Assembly (NCBI GenBank): GCA_005877365.1 | Contig: VBPP01000079.1 | Span: forward strand, 1 to 16,510 | Reading direction: 5' to 3' | Length of the DNA: 16,510 nucleotides | From: Nitrososphaerota archaeon | GTDB lineage: Archaea > Thermoproteota > Nitrososphaeria > Nitrososphaerales > Gagatemarchaeaceae | Part shown: piece after piece, positions 1 through 6,351 of the stretch | How positions within the stretch are numbered: the first letter of the stretch is position 1 | Layout: the number at the start of each line of letters is the position of its first letter | Program-made: the position numbers and the translations under genes | The notes under the pieces: model-generated | Databases searched by the model: none | The model's input: the letters and a program-made list of their open reading frames with translations, nothing else | What the model was told of the DNA's origin: nothing

Positions 1-297
1 AAGCTCGATGTCGATGTAGTGCGGGCCAGCCTTCGAAACAGCGAGCAGTCGCTGAAGCCTTTCTCTCTCCCCGCCCCGAAACTTACCGCCTTCCGCCCTT
101 GACCTGACCGTCAGGATGCAGAAATTCGAGATCGGGGAGATCTCTTTCACGATCTCCTCTTCGGAGCCTCTTTGGAGGTAGTCTAGCCTGAGTTCGACCA
201 GGTCCACCCCCTCGGCTAGAGCCCTTCTTGTCTTGCCCATCAGCGTCTTGATATCGGGGGCGGCTATCGTCGCGCACAGCTTCGCTCCTTTCTGCAT
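1..297 (-). CDS. aroD: 3-dehydroquinate dehydratase type I (AroD), C-terminus outside window
   Basis: The enzyme dehydrates 3-dehydroquinate to 3-dehydroshikimate in the shikimate pathway (cytosolic, Schiff-base type I class). Visible in the 99 residues present: the opening beta strand LCATIAAPD (7-15), the GVDLVELRLDYL segment (30-41) with the family's conserved Glu35 and Arg37, the ILTVRS strand (61-66) with its substrate-binding Arg, then EGGKFRGGE and an IDIEL strand at the edge. These match the first half of a TIM barrel of about 220-250 residues, so over half is missing off the left end. The ATG at 297 is preceded directly by an in-frame TGA, which fixes the start region. It lies 24 bp after the aroB' stop on the same strand, and its product is the next step after AroB', supporting co-transcription. 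A different frame over 83-301 is also open but has no family features. Confidence 0.9.
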   Translation of the reverse strand, partial: MQKGAKLCATIAAPDIKTLMGKTRRALAEGVDLVELRLDYLQRGSEEEIVKEISPISNFCILTVRSRAEGGKFRGGERERLQRLLAVSKAGPHYIDIEL

Positions 298-321
298 TCA
301 AACGCCTACTCTAGCGCTCTT

Positions 322-1380
322 TCAGCGCTCGAGGATGAACTCGTCAACGCTTCCGCCGAAGTGTCTTCCTTTGCTCGCCGCTAGATGAACCAACAAGTAA
401 TCCCCCTCCTTTATGCCCGTGACGGCCACCGGGGTGGAGTCGGGTTTCACTAGTCGCACTGTCTCAGCCTTCTGAAGCATCACCGACCCCTCTTCTCCTC
501 CCTCCTCCGCCCTTGCGACCACCATGACGAGCGGCCTTCTCTCTATCTTGACCCGACCCACCGTCACCACTCTCCTGCTCCCCTTGCTATCGACTATCTG
601 CACCGTGTCTCCGCTCTCGAGCTCGGAGAGGTACCTGGTTCTTTCATCTCCCCCGAGAATGTAGCTGTGTATCGCACCCGCATTCACCCTGAACTGCCTC
701 GTCGGAATGTATTCGGTCGGGATGGTTTCGCTGTGGACGAGGAAGAAGAAACTCGACATGCTCCCCACGAGCATTCCTTCGCCAACGTTGAGGGTTGAGG
801 TTGTGTCCACGCACGCCCTCTCTCCGAGCCCGGCGTCCGAGACCCTGACCACCCTCGCCTTGGAGAGGCCCAACGGGCTCTTCACCGCGATTGAGCGCAA
901 CCTCTCCTTCGTCCTCGGGAGCATCGAGGCGGGGACTACGACCCCATCGACCCCCCTTTCGAGCACGGTGAATAGGAGATCCACCTCCTGTCCGTCCTCG
1001 AGCATCGCGTAGAGTCTCCTTCCTCTTCGAGAGAACTCGGCAACGAGGTTCTCTAGGGGGATTATCACCCAGTTGCGGCAGGAGACGATCACGAAGGCGT
1101 GCCCTCTCTCGCCCGCTCGAACCGCCCTCTCGACGTCCTTCGAGGTCGATATCTCGATGATCGCGGCTGTCCCCGGCCCGCCCTGTTTGTCAGCATCGGC
1201 TATGAGAACGTCCGTGCCCGAGACTCCGATCGTGGTGATCCCCTGGAGACGGGAGTCAGCCGCCAACGGCCTTCTCACCAGGAGCTTGGTGAGACCGAGC
1301 TCCGCCATCTGACCCAGGACCTGACCGACCTCCACCTCGTCCGTCGCTTCGACGATGATGTCTTTCACTGGGTCAACCAT
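322..1380 (-). CDS. aroB': 3-dehydroquinate synthase II (AroB')
   Basis: This is the archaeal NAD-dependent enzyme that oxidatively deaminates and cyclises 2-amino-3,7-dideoxy-D-threo-hept-6-ulosonate (ADH) to 3-dehydroquinate. It replaces the bacterial AroB. The 352-residue product has the family layout: an N-terminal KDIIVEATDEVEVG start, a middle EVDLLFTVLERGVDGVVVP segment, GLGERACVDTTS followed by GEGMLVGS, the FRVNAGAIHSYIL segment, and a C-terminal beta-rich part with LVHLAASKGRHFGG. Length fits the family (about 350). I choose ATG 1380, which overlaps the aroA' stop by 8 bp (typical translational coupling), over an in-frame TTG at 1422 that would add 14 residues without family character and overlap by 50 bp. 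It ends 24 bp before aroD. Confidence 0.92.
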   Translation of the reverse strand: MVDPVKDIIVEATDEVEVGQVLGQMAELGLTKLLVRRPLAADSRLQGITTIGVSGTDVLIADADKQGGPGTAAIIEISTSKDVERAVRAGERGHAFVIVSCRNWVIIPLENLVAEFSRRGRRLYAMLEDGQEVDLLFTVLERGVDGVVVPASMLPRTKERLRSIAVKSPLGLSKARVVRVSDAGLGERACVDTTSTLNVGEGMLVGSMSSFFFLVHSETIPTEYIPTRQFRVNAGAIHSYILGGDERTRYLSELESGDTVQIVDSKGSRRVVTVGRVKIERRPLVMVVARAEEGGEEGSVMLQKAETVRLVKPDSTPVAVTGIKEGDYLLVHLAASKGRHFGGSVDEFILER

Positions 1381-2161
1381 GCTGAAGGACCCGCTGCGCG
1401 TCAGAGGCAAGCGCTCCTTCAAAGACGACCTTGTGGAGGGCGCGCGTGATCCTGGCCGGGTCGCGGTGCTGGAAGATGTTTCTCCCGAAAGTCACCCCGG
1501 CCGCCCCCGCTTCCATCGCCCCTTCTGCCATCTTCAACACCTCCCCGTCATTCTCTACCTTCGGTCCCCCGGCGATGACGACCGGGACGGGGCAGGTCGC
1601 GACCACCCTCTTGAAACTCTGGGGATCGCCCGTATACAGGGTCTTCACGATATCGGCTCCCGCCTCCGCTCCCACCCTCGCGACCTGAGCGACAATCTCC
1701 GGGTCAAACTCATTCTTGATCGATTCTCCCCTCGGGTACATCATCGCGACGAAAGGCATCTGGAACTCATCGCACGCGTCCCCCACGCTCCCTAGTTGTT
1801 GAATCATCTCGGGCTCGTCCCTTCCTCCGATGTTGATATGAACGGAGATCGCATCCGCGCCGAGGCGGATCCCCTCTTCGACCGACGAAACGAGGACCTT
1901 CCGGTTGGGAGACGGGCCTAGCGTGGTGTTTCCCGAGATGTGAAGGATGATCCCGGTGTCCGGCGGTTCCCTCAAGGCCTTGATGACTCCCTTGTGAACT
2001 AGTACGGCGGTGGCTCCTCCCTGAGCGACGGCCCTGATGATCGCCTGCGGCTCCTCGAGGCCTCTTACGGGTCCCATCGTCAAACCGTGGTCCATCGGTA
2101 CGCAGAGCATCTTCCCGTCCTCAGTTATCCTCGAAAGCCTCACGGCCTTCCCAAATACCAA
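1373..2161 (-). CDS. aroA': ADH synthase (class I aldolase-type, AroA')
   Basis: 2-amino-3,7-dideoxy-D-threo-hept-6-ulosonate synthase condenses a 6-deoxy-5-ketofructose phosphate-type donor with L-aspartate semialdehyde, the first committed step of archaeal aromatic biosynthesis. The 262 residues form a TIM barrel. Seen: VPMDHGLTMGP (21-31, catalytic Asp24 and His25), a GGATAVLVHKG strand, GADAISVHINIGG (101-113), MMYPRG (140-145), IVKTLYTG (171-178) with the expected Schiff-base Lys173, VVIAGGPK (194-201) and GVTFGRNIFQ near the end. The start is a TTG directly after the ask stop (TAA then TTG), with a GGGGAG ribosome-binding site a few bases upstream inside ask; no ATG fits better. Fructose-bisphosphate aldolase of the DhnA class is a close relative, but the adjacent aroB' and ask favour ADH synthase. 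Confidence 0.92.
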   Translation of the reverse strand: MVFGKAVRLSRITEDGKMLCVPMDHGLTMGPVRGLEEPQAIIRAVAQGGATAVLVHKGVIKALREPPDTGIILHISGNTTLGPSPNRKVLVSSVEEGIRLGADAISVHINIGGRDEPEMIQQLGSVGDACDEFQMPFVAMMYPRGESIKNEFDPEIVAQVARVGAEAGADIVKTLYTGDPQSFKRVVATCPVPVVIAGGPKVENDGEVLKMAEGAMEAGAAGVTFGRNIFQHRDPARITRALHKVVFEGALASDAQRVLQHG

Positions 2162-3415
2162 TTACGTTCTCCCCTCGCCTTGCTCCTCCTCCTCCTCTTC
2201 TTCCTTTGCGATGAGCGCCTTCTTTACCATATCCAACGCCGCAGCGGCCTGACTTGACTGAAGGAAGACGCGAATTGACGACGAGATCGTCATTATTCCG
2301 TACAGGTTTATCCCAGCGCGGGCCAGCGGCTGAGTCAGCCTCTGCACCAGTCCGGGTGTTGTCTCGAGGCCTTTTCCGTAGACCGTCAACATGCCGAGCC
2401 CTTCGAAGGCCGAGACCGCCTTCCCGACCCCCTTCCTCGTGACCACGTCGTGAACGATCTCGGTAATGTCTCTCCCGCCAGCCACGTAAAGGATCACGGA
2501 GTTGGTTTCCAGTGAGAGCGAGAGCAACCTCGCGTGTGCACGCTCCACCGCTCGAGTGAGTTCTACGATCGATTCGATTCTGGAGGCCGCGCTTCCCACC
2601 ACCGTGATCATCGTGACGCTCTCCTGCTCCAGCCGGGCCGCCAAGTCCGGTAGCTCACCCTCTATCACCGTCCCCGATTCGATCTTGTCGAGGCTCGTGA
2701 TCCTTATCCGCATTCCCTCCGGCTTGAACCGTAGAGATTTCGCCTGCAGGAACTTTGCGCCCCCCGAGGCGAGGCGTTCGGCCTCATCTCCTTCAAGGCT
2801 CTGTACGAAGTACGGGTTCTCCACCTTGTCGGGGTCGCTCGAGAAGACACCCTCCGTGTCTTTTATCAAGACGACCTCCTTTGCGCCGAGGCACCTCCCG
2901 AGGAAGATGGCCGTCGTATCACTACCACCGCGACCCATCGTGGTGATCTTTCCAGTTGTGCTTCTCCCCACGAATCCACAAACGACCAGGACCTTTCCCT
3001 CGTTCACGAGGGGCACGATTAGGGACCTCACGAGCTCTCTGCTCTCCTCTATCAGGGGGTTGGCGTTAAGATGGGTCTCGTCCGTGACTATGGGCCAGAG
3101 CTTTGAGTCTGGGTCGATGATCACCGCCTCCACGCCTCCTCGCTGCAGGGCGGCCGCGAAACGGCGCGCGCTCGCTCTCTCCCCGAGAGAGAGGAGGTCA
3201 TCGAGTTTAGATGGAGGCATCGACGGGTTCGAATGCTTGGAGAACTCGAGTAGACTATCCGTGACGCCTTTCATGGCAGAGACAACGACGATCACGCCGT
3301 CCCCTCTCTCGTGAGAATCCTTGACCACCTTGGCGGCCTTGTCGACCGAGCTTTCGCTGTCGAGCACAGACCCGCCGAACTTTACCACTACTATCCGGGA
3401 CGACTCGTTCAACAA
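2162..3415 (-). CDS. ask: aspartate kinase
   Basis: Phosphorylates L-aspartate to 4-phospho-L-aspartate; after reduction this gives aspartate semialdehyde for lysine, threonine and methionine and, in archaea, for ADH synthase. The 417 residues show the amino-acid kinase domain with VVKFGGS at 10-16, a SLGERASARRFAAAL helix, GFVGRSTTGKITTMGRGGSD in the active site and TEGVFSSDP in the nucleotide region. Two regulatory ACT domains follow (about 270-405), beginning near SVTMITVVGS and MLTVYGKGL. The start is a TTG (two TTGs in tandem) with an AGAGG site about 8 bases upstream; no ATG precedes the KFGGS motif. The C-terminus ends in a run of seven Glu encoded by a GAG/GAA repeat. First gene of the operon. 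Feedback control through the ACT domains is known for the family but the effector cannot be read here. Confidence 0.93.
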   Translation of the reverse strand: MLNESSRIVVVKFGGSVLDSESSVDKAAKVVKDSHERGDGVIVVVSAMKGVTDSLLEFSKHSNPSMPPSKLDDLLSLGERASARRFAAALQRGGVEAVIIDPDSKLWPIVTDETHLNANPLIEESRELVRSLIVPLVNEGKVLVVCGFVGRSTTGKITTMGRGGSDTTAIFLGRCLGAKEVVLIKDTEGVFSSDPDKVENPYFVQSLEGDEAERLASGGAKFLQAKSLRFKPEGMRIRITSLDKIESGTVIEGELPDLAARLEQESVTMITVVGSAASRIESIVELTRAVERAHARLLSLSLETNSVILYVAGGRDITEIVHDVVTRKGVGKAVSAFEGLGMLTVYGKGLETTPGLVQRLTQPLARAGINLYGIMTISSSIRVFLQSSQAAAALDMVKKALIAKEEEEEEEQGEGRT

Positions 3416-3587
3416 GCGAAGAACCTCTCGCGGTCTTGAGCGATGAAGAGAAATCCGAAGTCTACTCGATTGAGGTTACTGGTGCGGCCAGCCGATGGGG
3501 GAGATGCGATAAAGTGAATCGCCTCGTCTCGAACGGATCCCTGAACTCAATTCTCCTCCCAACTTCCGACTCCAACTCGTCGCAGTC

Positions 3588-3594
3588 TATTTAT
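3588..3594 (-). promoter_or_regulatory. candidate TATA box for the ask-aroA'-aroB'-aroD operon
   Basis: Minus-strand ATAAATA preceded by a purine-rich AAAAAAGAC that could serve as a BRE. A start of transcription about 27 bp away would give a leader of roughly 150 nt before ask. A second, weaker box (CTTTATCG, around 3508-3515) would give a leader of about 70 nt. Neither can be chosen from sequence alone. Confidence 0.4.
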
Positions 3595-3606
3595 GTCTTT
3601 TTTGCG

Positions 3607-3621
3607 GCCCTGTGACAGGGC
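3607..3621. repeat. perfect odd palindrome upstream of the ask promoter
   Basis: GCCCTGT-G-ACAGGGC is a 15-bp perfect inverted repeat lying 9 bp beyond the start of the VWA stop codon and just upstream of the A-rich BRE/TATA candidate of the biosynthetic operon. There is no T-run on the minus side, so it does not look like a terminator. Its position fits an operator or activator site for the operon; that role is inference. Confidence 0.5.
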
Positions 3622-3629
3622 TCGCTCCG

Positions 3630-4202
3630 TCACTCCTCGAGTGCCTTCCTTATGTCGCGACTCGTGTCGACGAGAGAATGCTTCCCGCCCGTTCTCGCAG
3701 CTACCTCGGTCATCAGCTTCGAGGCCTCCTCCGAGACCTCAACACAGTCAATCCTTATCCCCTTGGCGGCGACCTCGTCGACCTCTTTCATCGGGTCTCG
3801 TCCGTCGTTCTCTCCGTCCCCTATCAGCTTCACCCTCCTGACCGGGCGTGTCGAGCCCCGCATCACCGTGCTGGCATACTTGAGGGCCTCGTAGAGTGGA
3901 CTGCTGCCTCGAACCTTGATCTTGTCAATCCTGTATACCTCGAGGACCGGAGGTGTTGGGAAGAGGGGGACGAGCTGTTCGAAGTATGGTGTCGCGGGTA
4001 GTCCCGTCTGCCTGAAGATCACTATCCCCATTCGGAGGGGTCTGTCGTAATACATCTCGGGCCAGTGCTCCAGGCAGAACTGCTTGAGGCCTCTCTTCAC
4101 GATGTCGATCTTCCTCGAATGGTCTGGCCCGACGCGCTCCGCCATGCTGGCCGATGTGTCCACGAGGAAGAGTCTGTCCTCTCTTTCTACCTGCTCCCCC
4201 AA
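3630..4202 (-). CDS. small von Willebrand factor A (VWA) domain protein
   Basis: A single VWA domain of about 190 residues, with no transmembrane segment seen. The metal-ion-dependent adhesion site is visible: LFLVDTSASM (11-20) gives Asp15-x-Ser17-x-Ser19, GSSPLYEAL (99-107) supplies the Thr/Ser position, and KLIGDGENDGRD (125-136) supplies the Asp (129). VWA proteins of this kind bind partner proteins through the metal. The first ORF residues overlap the divergent tubulin-like gene, so the true start must be inside. The TTG at 4202 sits 2 bp from the transcription start predicted by the shared TATA box and leaves a compact domain. The gene is transcribed away from the tubulin-like gene from a 57-bp gap. 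VWA genes accompany a prokaryotic FtsZ/tubulin-like family in a proposed membrane-remodelling system (FtsZl-1, Makarova and Koonin), so a functional link is plausible. Confidence 0.82.
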   Translation of the reverse strand: MGEQVEREDRLFLVDTSASMAERVGPDHSRKIDIVKRGLKQFCLEHWPEMYYDRPLRMGIVIFRQTGLPATPYFEQLVPLFPTPPVLEVYRIDKIKVRGSSPLYEALKYASTVMRGSTRPVRRVKLIGDGENDGRDPMKEVDEVAAKGIRIDCVEVSEEASKLMTEVAARTGGKHSLVDTSRDIRKALEE

Positions 4203-4226
4203 TTTTGCGACGAAACGAATGAGAAA

Positions 4227-4236
4227 GTATAAAAGC
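4227..4236. promoter_or_regulatory. single shared TATA element for the divergent VWA and tubulin-like genes
   Basis: GTATAAAAGC on plus reads GCTTTTATAC on minus. The box centre (4231) is exactly midway between the GTG at 4260 and the TTG at 4202. Transcription starts at the usual 26-27 bp would fall at about 4258 and 4204, making both genes essentially leaderless. The purine-rich GAGAAAG on the 5' side is the better BRE and favours the plus direction. Confidence 0.6.
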
Positions 4237-4259
4237 GGTCCGCCCACCTTCGGCAATTC

Positions 4260-5627
4260 GTGGCCGCTGCAATGGCGAAGCAGGCCCCCCTCGCCCCAAA
4301 TCCTGTGATTATGGCCTGCATGGGTCATGCGGGAGTCGGCATTGGCGCGGAGGCTTACCGATGGGTGCTGACGGACATAGGCGCGGACCCGAAGGCACCC
4401 TCGCTGAAGGGCGAGAAGGAGCAGCTCGAGATCCTGCGAAAGTATGGGACGACGATCATGCGATTCGGAACCTCCCTCAGGAAGGGTGAGGTGCCCATCG
4501 TGCCCAGGGCCCTATTGGTCGACCTCGACCCGAGGTCCGCGAACCTCATACTTCAGGCGTATCCCGAACTCTTTGCGATGCGAGACAGGCACGCCCTCTA
4601 CGGTCTGGGCGGCGCGGCGCGTAACTGGGCGGAGGGTCGCTCCAGATTCAGGGGAGAGATCGAGGAGAAGCACGACCTTCCCGCGCGGCTGAACTCGATA
4701 TCCCCCGAACCTGTCAGAGGCTTCATTCTGCCGTTCAGCATGGGGGGTGGGACCGGTGGCTCCTTCTCCTCCGCTTTCATCGAGTACGCGAAGAGCAACG
4801 CGAGCACGAACCCGGCCACTGTGGCAACCTTTGGAATAATCCCGGAGTTCGGGTGGGACCCGGTAATATACGAGCCAGCCTGCATAAGCATCGTGCTCAC
4901 ACTGGCGTACCAGATGAAGTACGCAGACGCGCCGATCCTGATGGACAACAAGATGCTCCGCGCCAACGGAGAGAAGCAGAAGGCCAGGCTGGCGAAACGT
5001 GTCTCAATAGTCGACGACCTCCCGAAGCAGATTCAGGTCGGCTGGAAGGAGTACAGGAACATGAACCTGATCTCGGCTCATGCGATCGCGGGCTTCATGA
5101 ATTCATTCATCCGGGAGACCGAGTGGGACATGTCCAACTACAGAACCTGGCTCGCGGCCCAGAAGCCAAAATTCGTCATCCCGTGGTTGATTCCGCTTGT
5201 CCCCCAGGGAGGTTCCGAGTTGAAGTCTGTCCTTGACGCGATGAAAGACGGCAACGAAGGCATCCTCTTCGACCTCGGAGAGGACCACGATGCGTCGAAC
5301 GGAAATCCCAAGGATTCTGCGTGCGTGATAGTGAAGTCCAAGGGGCTACTGACGGCGGAAGAGAGGGCGACGGTGAGGAAGATTGTCCAAGACAGGTTTA
5401 AGATAGAGGACAGGAAGATAATAATCATCAAGGCGCCTGCGGTGGAGGGGGAGGCAGCCGCTCTGACCGTGCTTCTGAACGTAAAGGCAGTCGGGGAGCG
5501 CCTGCTGCCTTACGTCGCGGATGCGGAGGACGCGTGGGACTCGTACAAGGGAGAATACGAGAAGAAGGGCCTCTCCCAGACTGACTTCAAGCAAGCCGTC
5601 CTCGACGTGACTGGCCATCTGGCATAG
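4260..5627 (+). CDS. tubulin-superfamily GTPase, tubulin-like (artubulin-like) archaeal protein
   Basis: 455 residues, the length of eukaryotic tubulin and longer than most FtsZ. Loops in order: T1 MGHAGVGIGAEAY (21-33); T3 VPRALLVDLDP (81-91), very like the tubulin VPRAVFVDLEP; T4 MGGGTGGSFSSAF (161-173), the tubulin/FtsZ signature; PVIYEP then LTLAY...ADAPILMDNKML (201-233); T6 YRNMNLIS (265-272). Asn230 and Asn269 align by eye with the two guanine-contacting Asn of tubulin. The T7 region ETEWDMSNYRTWL (286-298) aligns with tubulin NVDLTEFQTNL: Asp290 is kept, but the catalytic acid position is Asn293. The C-terminal domain follows without an acidic tail. Expected role: GTP-dependent cytoplasmic filament. 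The GTG at 4260 fits the TATA spacing; ATG 4272 is the alternative. A coiled-coil gene follows 8 bp downstream. Could instead be a divergent CetZ or FtsZ-like family; the tubulin-type middle region argues against ordinary FtsZ. Confidence 0.88.
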   Translation: MAAAMAKQAPLAPNPVIMACMGHAGVGIGAEAYRWVLTDIGADPKAPSLKGEKEQLEILRKYGTTIMRFGTSLRKGEVPIVPRALLVDLDPRSANLILQAYPELFAMRDRHALYGLGGAARNWAEGRSRFRGEIEEKHDLPARLNSISPEPVRGFILPFSMGGGTGGSFSSAFIEYAKSNASTNPATVATFGIIPEFGWDPVIYEPACISIVLTLAYQMKYADAPILMDNKMLRANGEKQKARLAKRVSIVDDLPKQIQVGWKEYRNMNLISAHAIAGFMNSFIRETEWDMSNYRTWLAAQKPKFVIPWLIPLVPQGGSELKSVLDAMKDGNEGILFDLGEDHDASNGNPKDSACVIVKSKGLLTAEERATVRKIVQDRFKIEDRKIIIIKAPAVEGEAAALTVLLNVKAVGERLLPYVADAEDAWDSYKGEYEKKGLSQTDFKQAVLDVTGHLA

Positions 5628-5635
5628 ATACGGGC

Positions 5636-6196
5636 ATGAACCTGTCGGAGCTCGAAGTGATCGCCTCCGAGCTAATCGAGCAAGAGAAGATGCTCGACCA
5701 GATAGACAGCGAACTCGAATTCGTGGAGGGCGAGTTCAAGCAGCAACCGAAGCGGACGGGGAGGGATAAGAAGTTCTACTCGCTTATCGGGATCGAATGG
5801 AAGGATTCTGGGGAGCTGAGTCAGAGACGGGCGGCTCTTCGTGACGACAAGCGGAAGGTCCAGCAGATTGTTGACGAGGCGAGAGACAAACTGGTAAAGG
5901 GGTTCTCCTCGGGAGAACTGGTGGTGCCACTGGACCCCGACCCGGTCCGAGAGGAGGAGGGTCACCTGTTCAAGTACCGGGCGAACGCAAGCTACCCGAA
6001 GGCGGTCCAGGAGCTGGCGAGCCTCCTCGGCATGTCGGTCCCTCTGCGGATCGATGAGGTTGAGATCTCGCCCGACCGGATACGCGCCACCGAGTCGGAC
6101 CCCTACCTCGCAAAGGAGGAGGTCGTGAACGCCTTCGATAAGATTAGGAAGACCGTCGCGCTGAAGCTTCGCGGCTCGCGCCGCTCCCAGTTTTAG
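5636..6196 (+). CDS. unknown coiled-coil protein, tubulin-operon partner
   Basis: I do not recognise a family. The 186-residue product is soluble and charged. Residues 1-37 (SELEVIASELIEQEKMLDQIDSEL region) and about 60-92 (ELSQRRAALRDDKRKVQQIV region) read as a heptad-rich helical hairpin separated by a basic, aromatic linker. The C-terminal half (about 95-178) is mixed alpha/beta, with a VPLDPDP turn, a PKAVQELASLLGM helix and a final KEEVVNAFDKIRKTVALKL helix. There is no signal peptide or membrane segment. Its ATG lies 8 bp after the tubulin-like stop, so the two are almost surely co-transcribed. That suggests a filament-binding or adaptor role, which is inference only. Confidence 0.85.
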   Translation: MNLSELEVIASELIEQEKMLDQIDSELEFVEGEFKQQPKRTGRDKKFYSLIGIEWKDSGELSQRRAALRDDKRKVQQIVDEARDKLVKGFSSGELVVPLDPDPVREEEGHLFKYRANASYPKAVQELASLLGMSVPLRIDEVEISPDRIRATESDPYLAKEEVVNAFDKIRKTVALKLRGSRRSQF

Positions 6197-6317
6197 GCCG
6201 GCGAGGCCAGCCGGTGTGATGAGCAGCCCCCCTCCTGCCACAGCAACCGAAATTGGGAGTGCGACTCCGAGTCGTCCGGCAAGTTGGGTCCCCGCAAGAG
6301 GCAACCCCTTCGTTCAA

Positions 6318-6325
6318 CTTTAAGA
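6318..6325 (+). promoter_or_regulatory. TATA box of the membrane protein gene
   Basis: CTTTAAGA, preceded by TTCAA, centred about 30 bp before the ATG at 6352. It predicts a leaderless or near-leaderless transcript and supports that ATG over the upstream in-frame codon at 6253. Confidence 0.5.
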
Positions 6326-6351
6326 ATTGGAGCAGGCCGAAGTCTTCGCTC

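Noticed and set aside
83..301. 72-residue open frame on minus overlapping the left edge
   Set aside because: The neighbouring frame codes a clear type I dehydroquinate dehydratase N-terminus; this one is Arg/Gly-rich with no family features.
2502..3314. Long plus-strand open frame (270 residues) opposite aspartate kinase
   Set aside because: Ser/Arg/Pro-rich antisense shadow of a strongly conserved gene; high GC keeps antisense frames open.
6196..6214. GC inverted repeat (CCGGC/GCCGG) after the coiled-coil gene as a terminator
   Set aside because: Short stem with no T-run downstream; not enough for a terminator call.
6217..6225. GTGATGA as a box C of a C/D guide RNA
   Set aside because: No matching box D (CTGA) at a proper distance; a single short match is expected by chance.
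5672..6304. 210-residue minus-strand frame opposite the coiled-coil gene
   Set aside because: Leu/Arg-rich low-information shadow; the plus frame is 8 bp behind the tubulin-like gene and has coherent helices.
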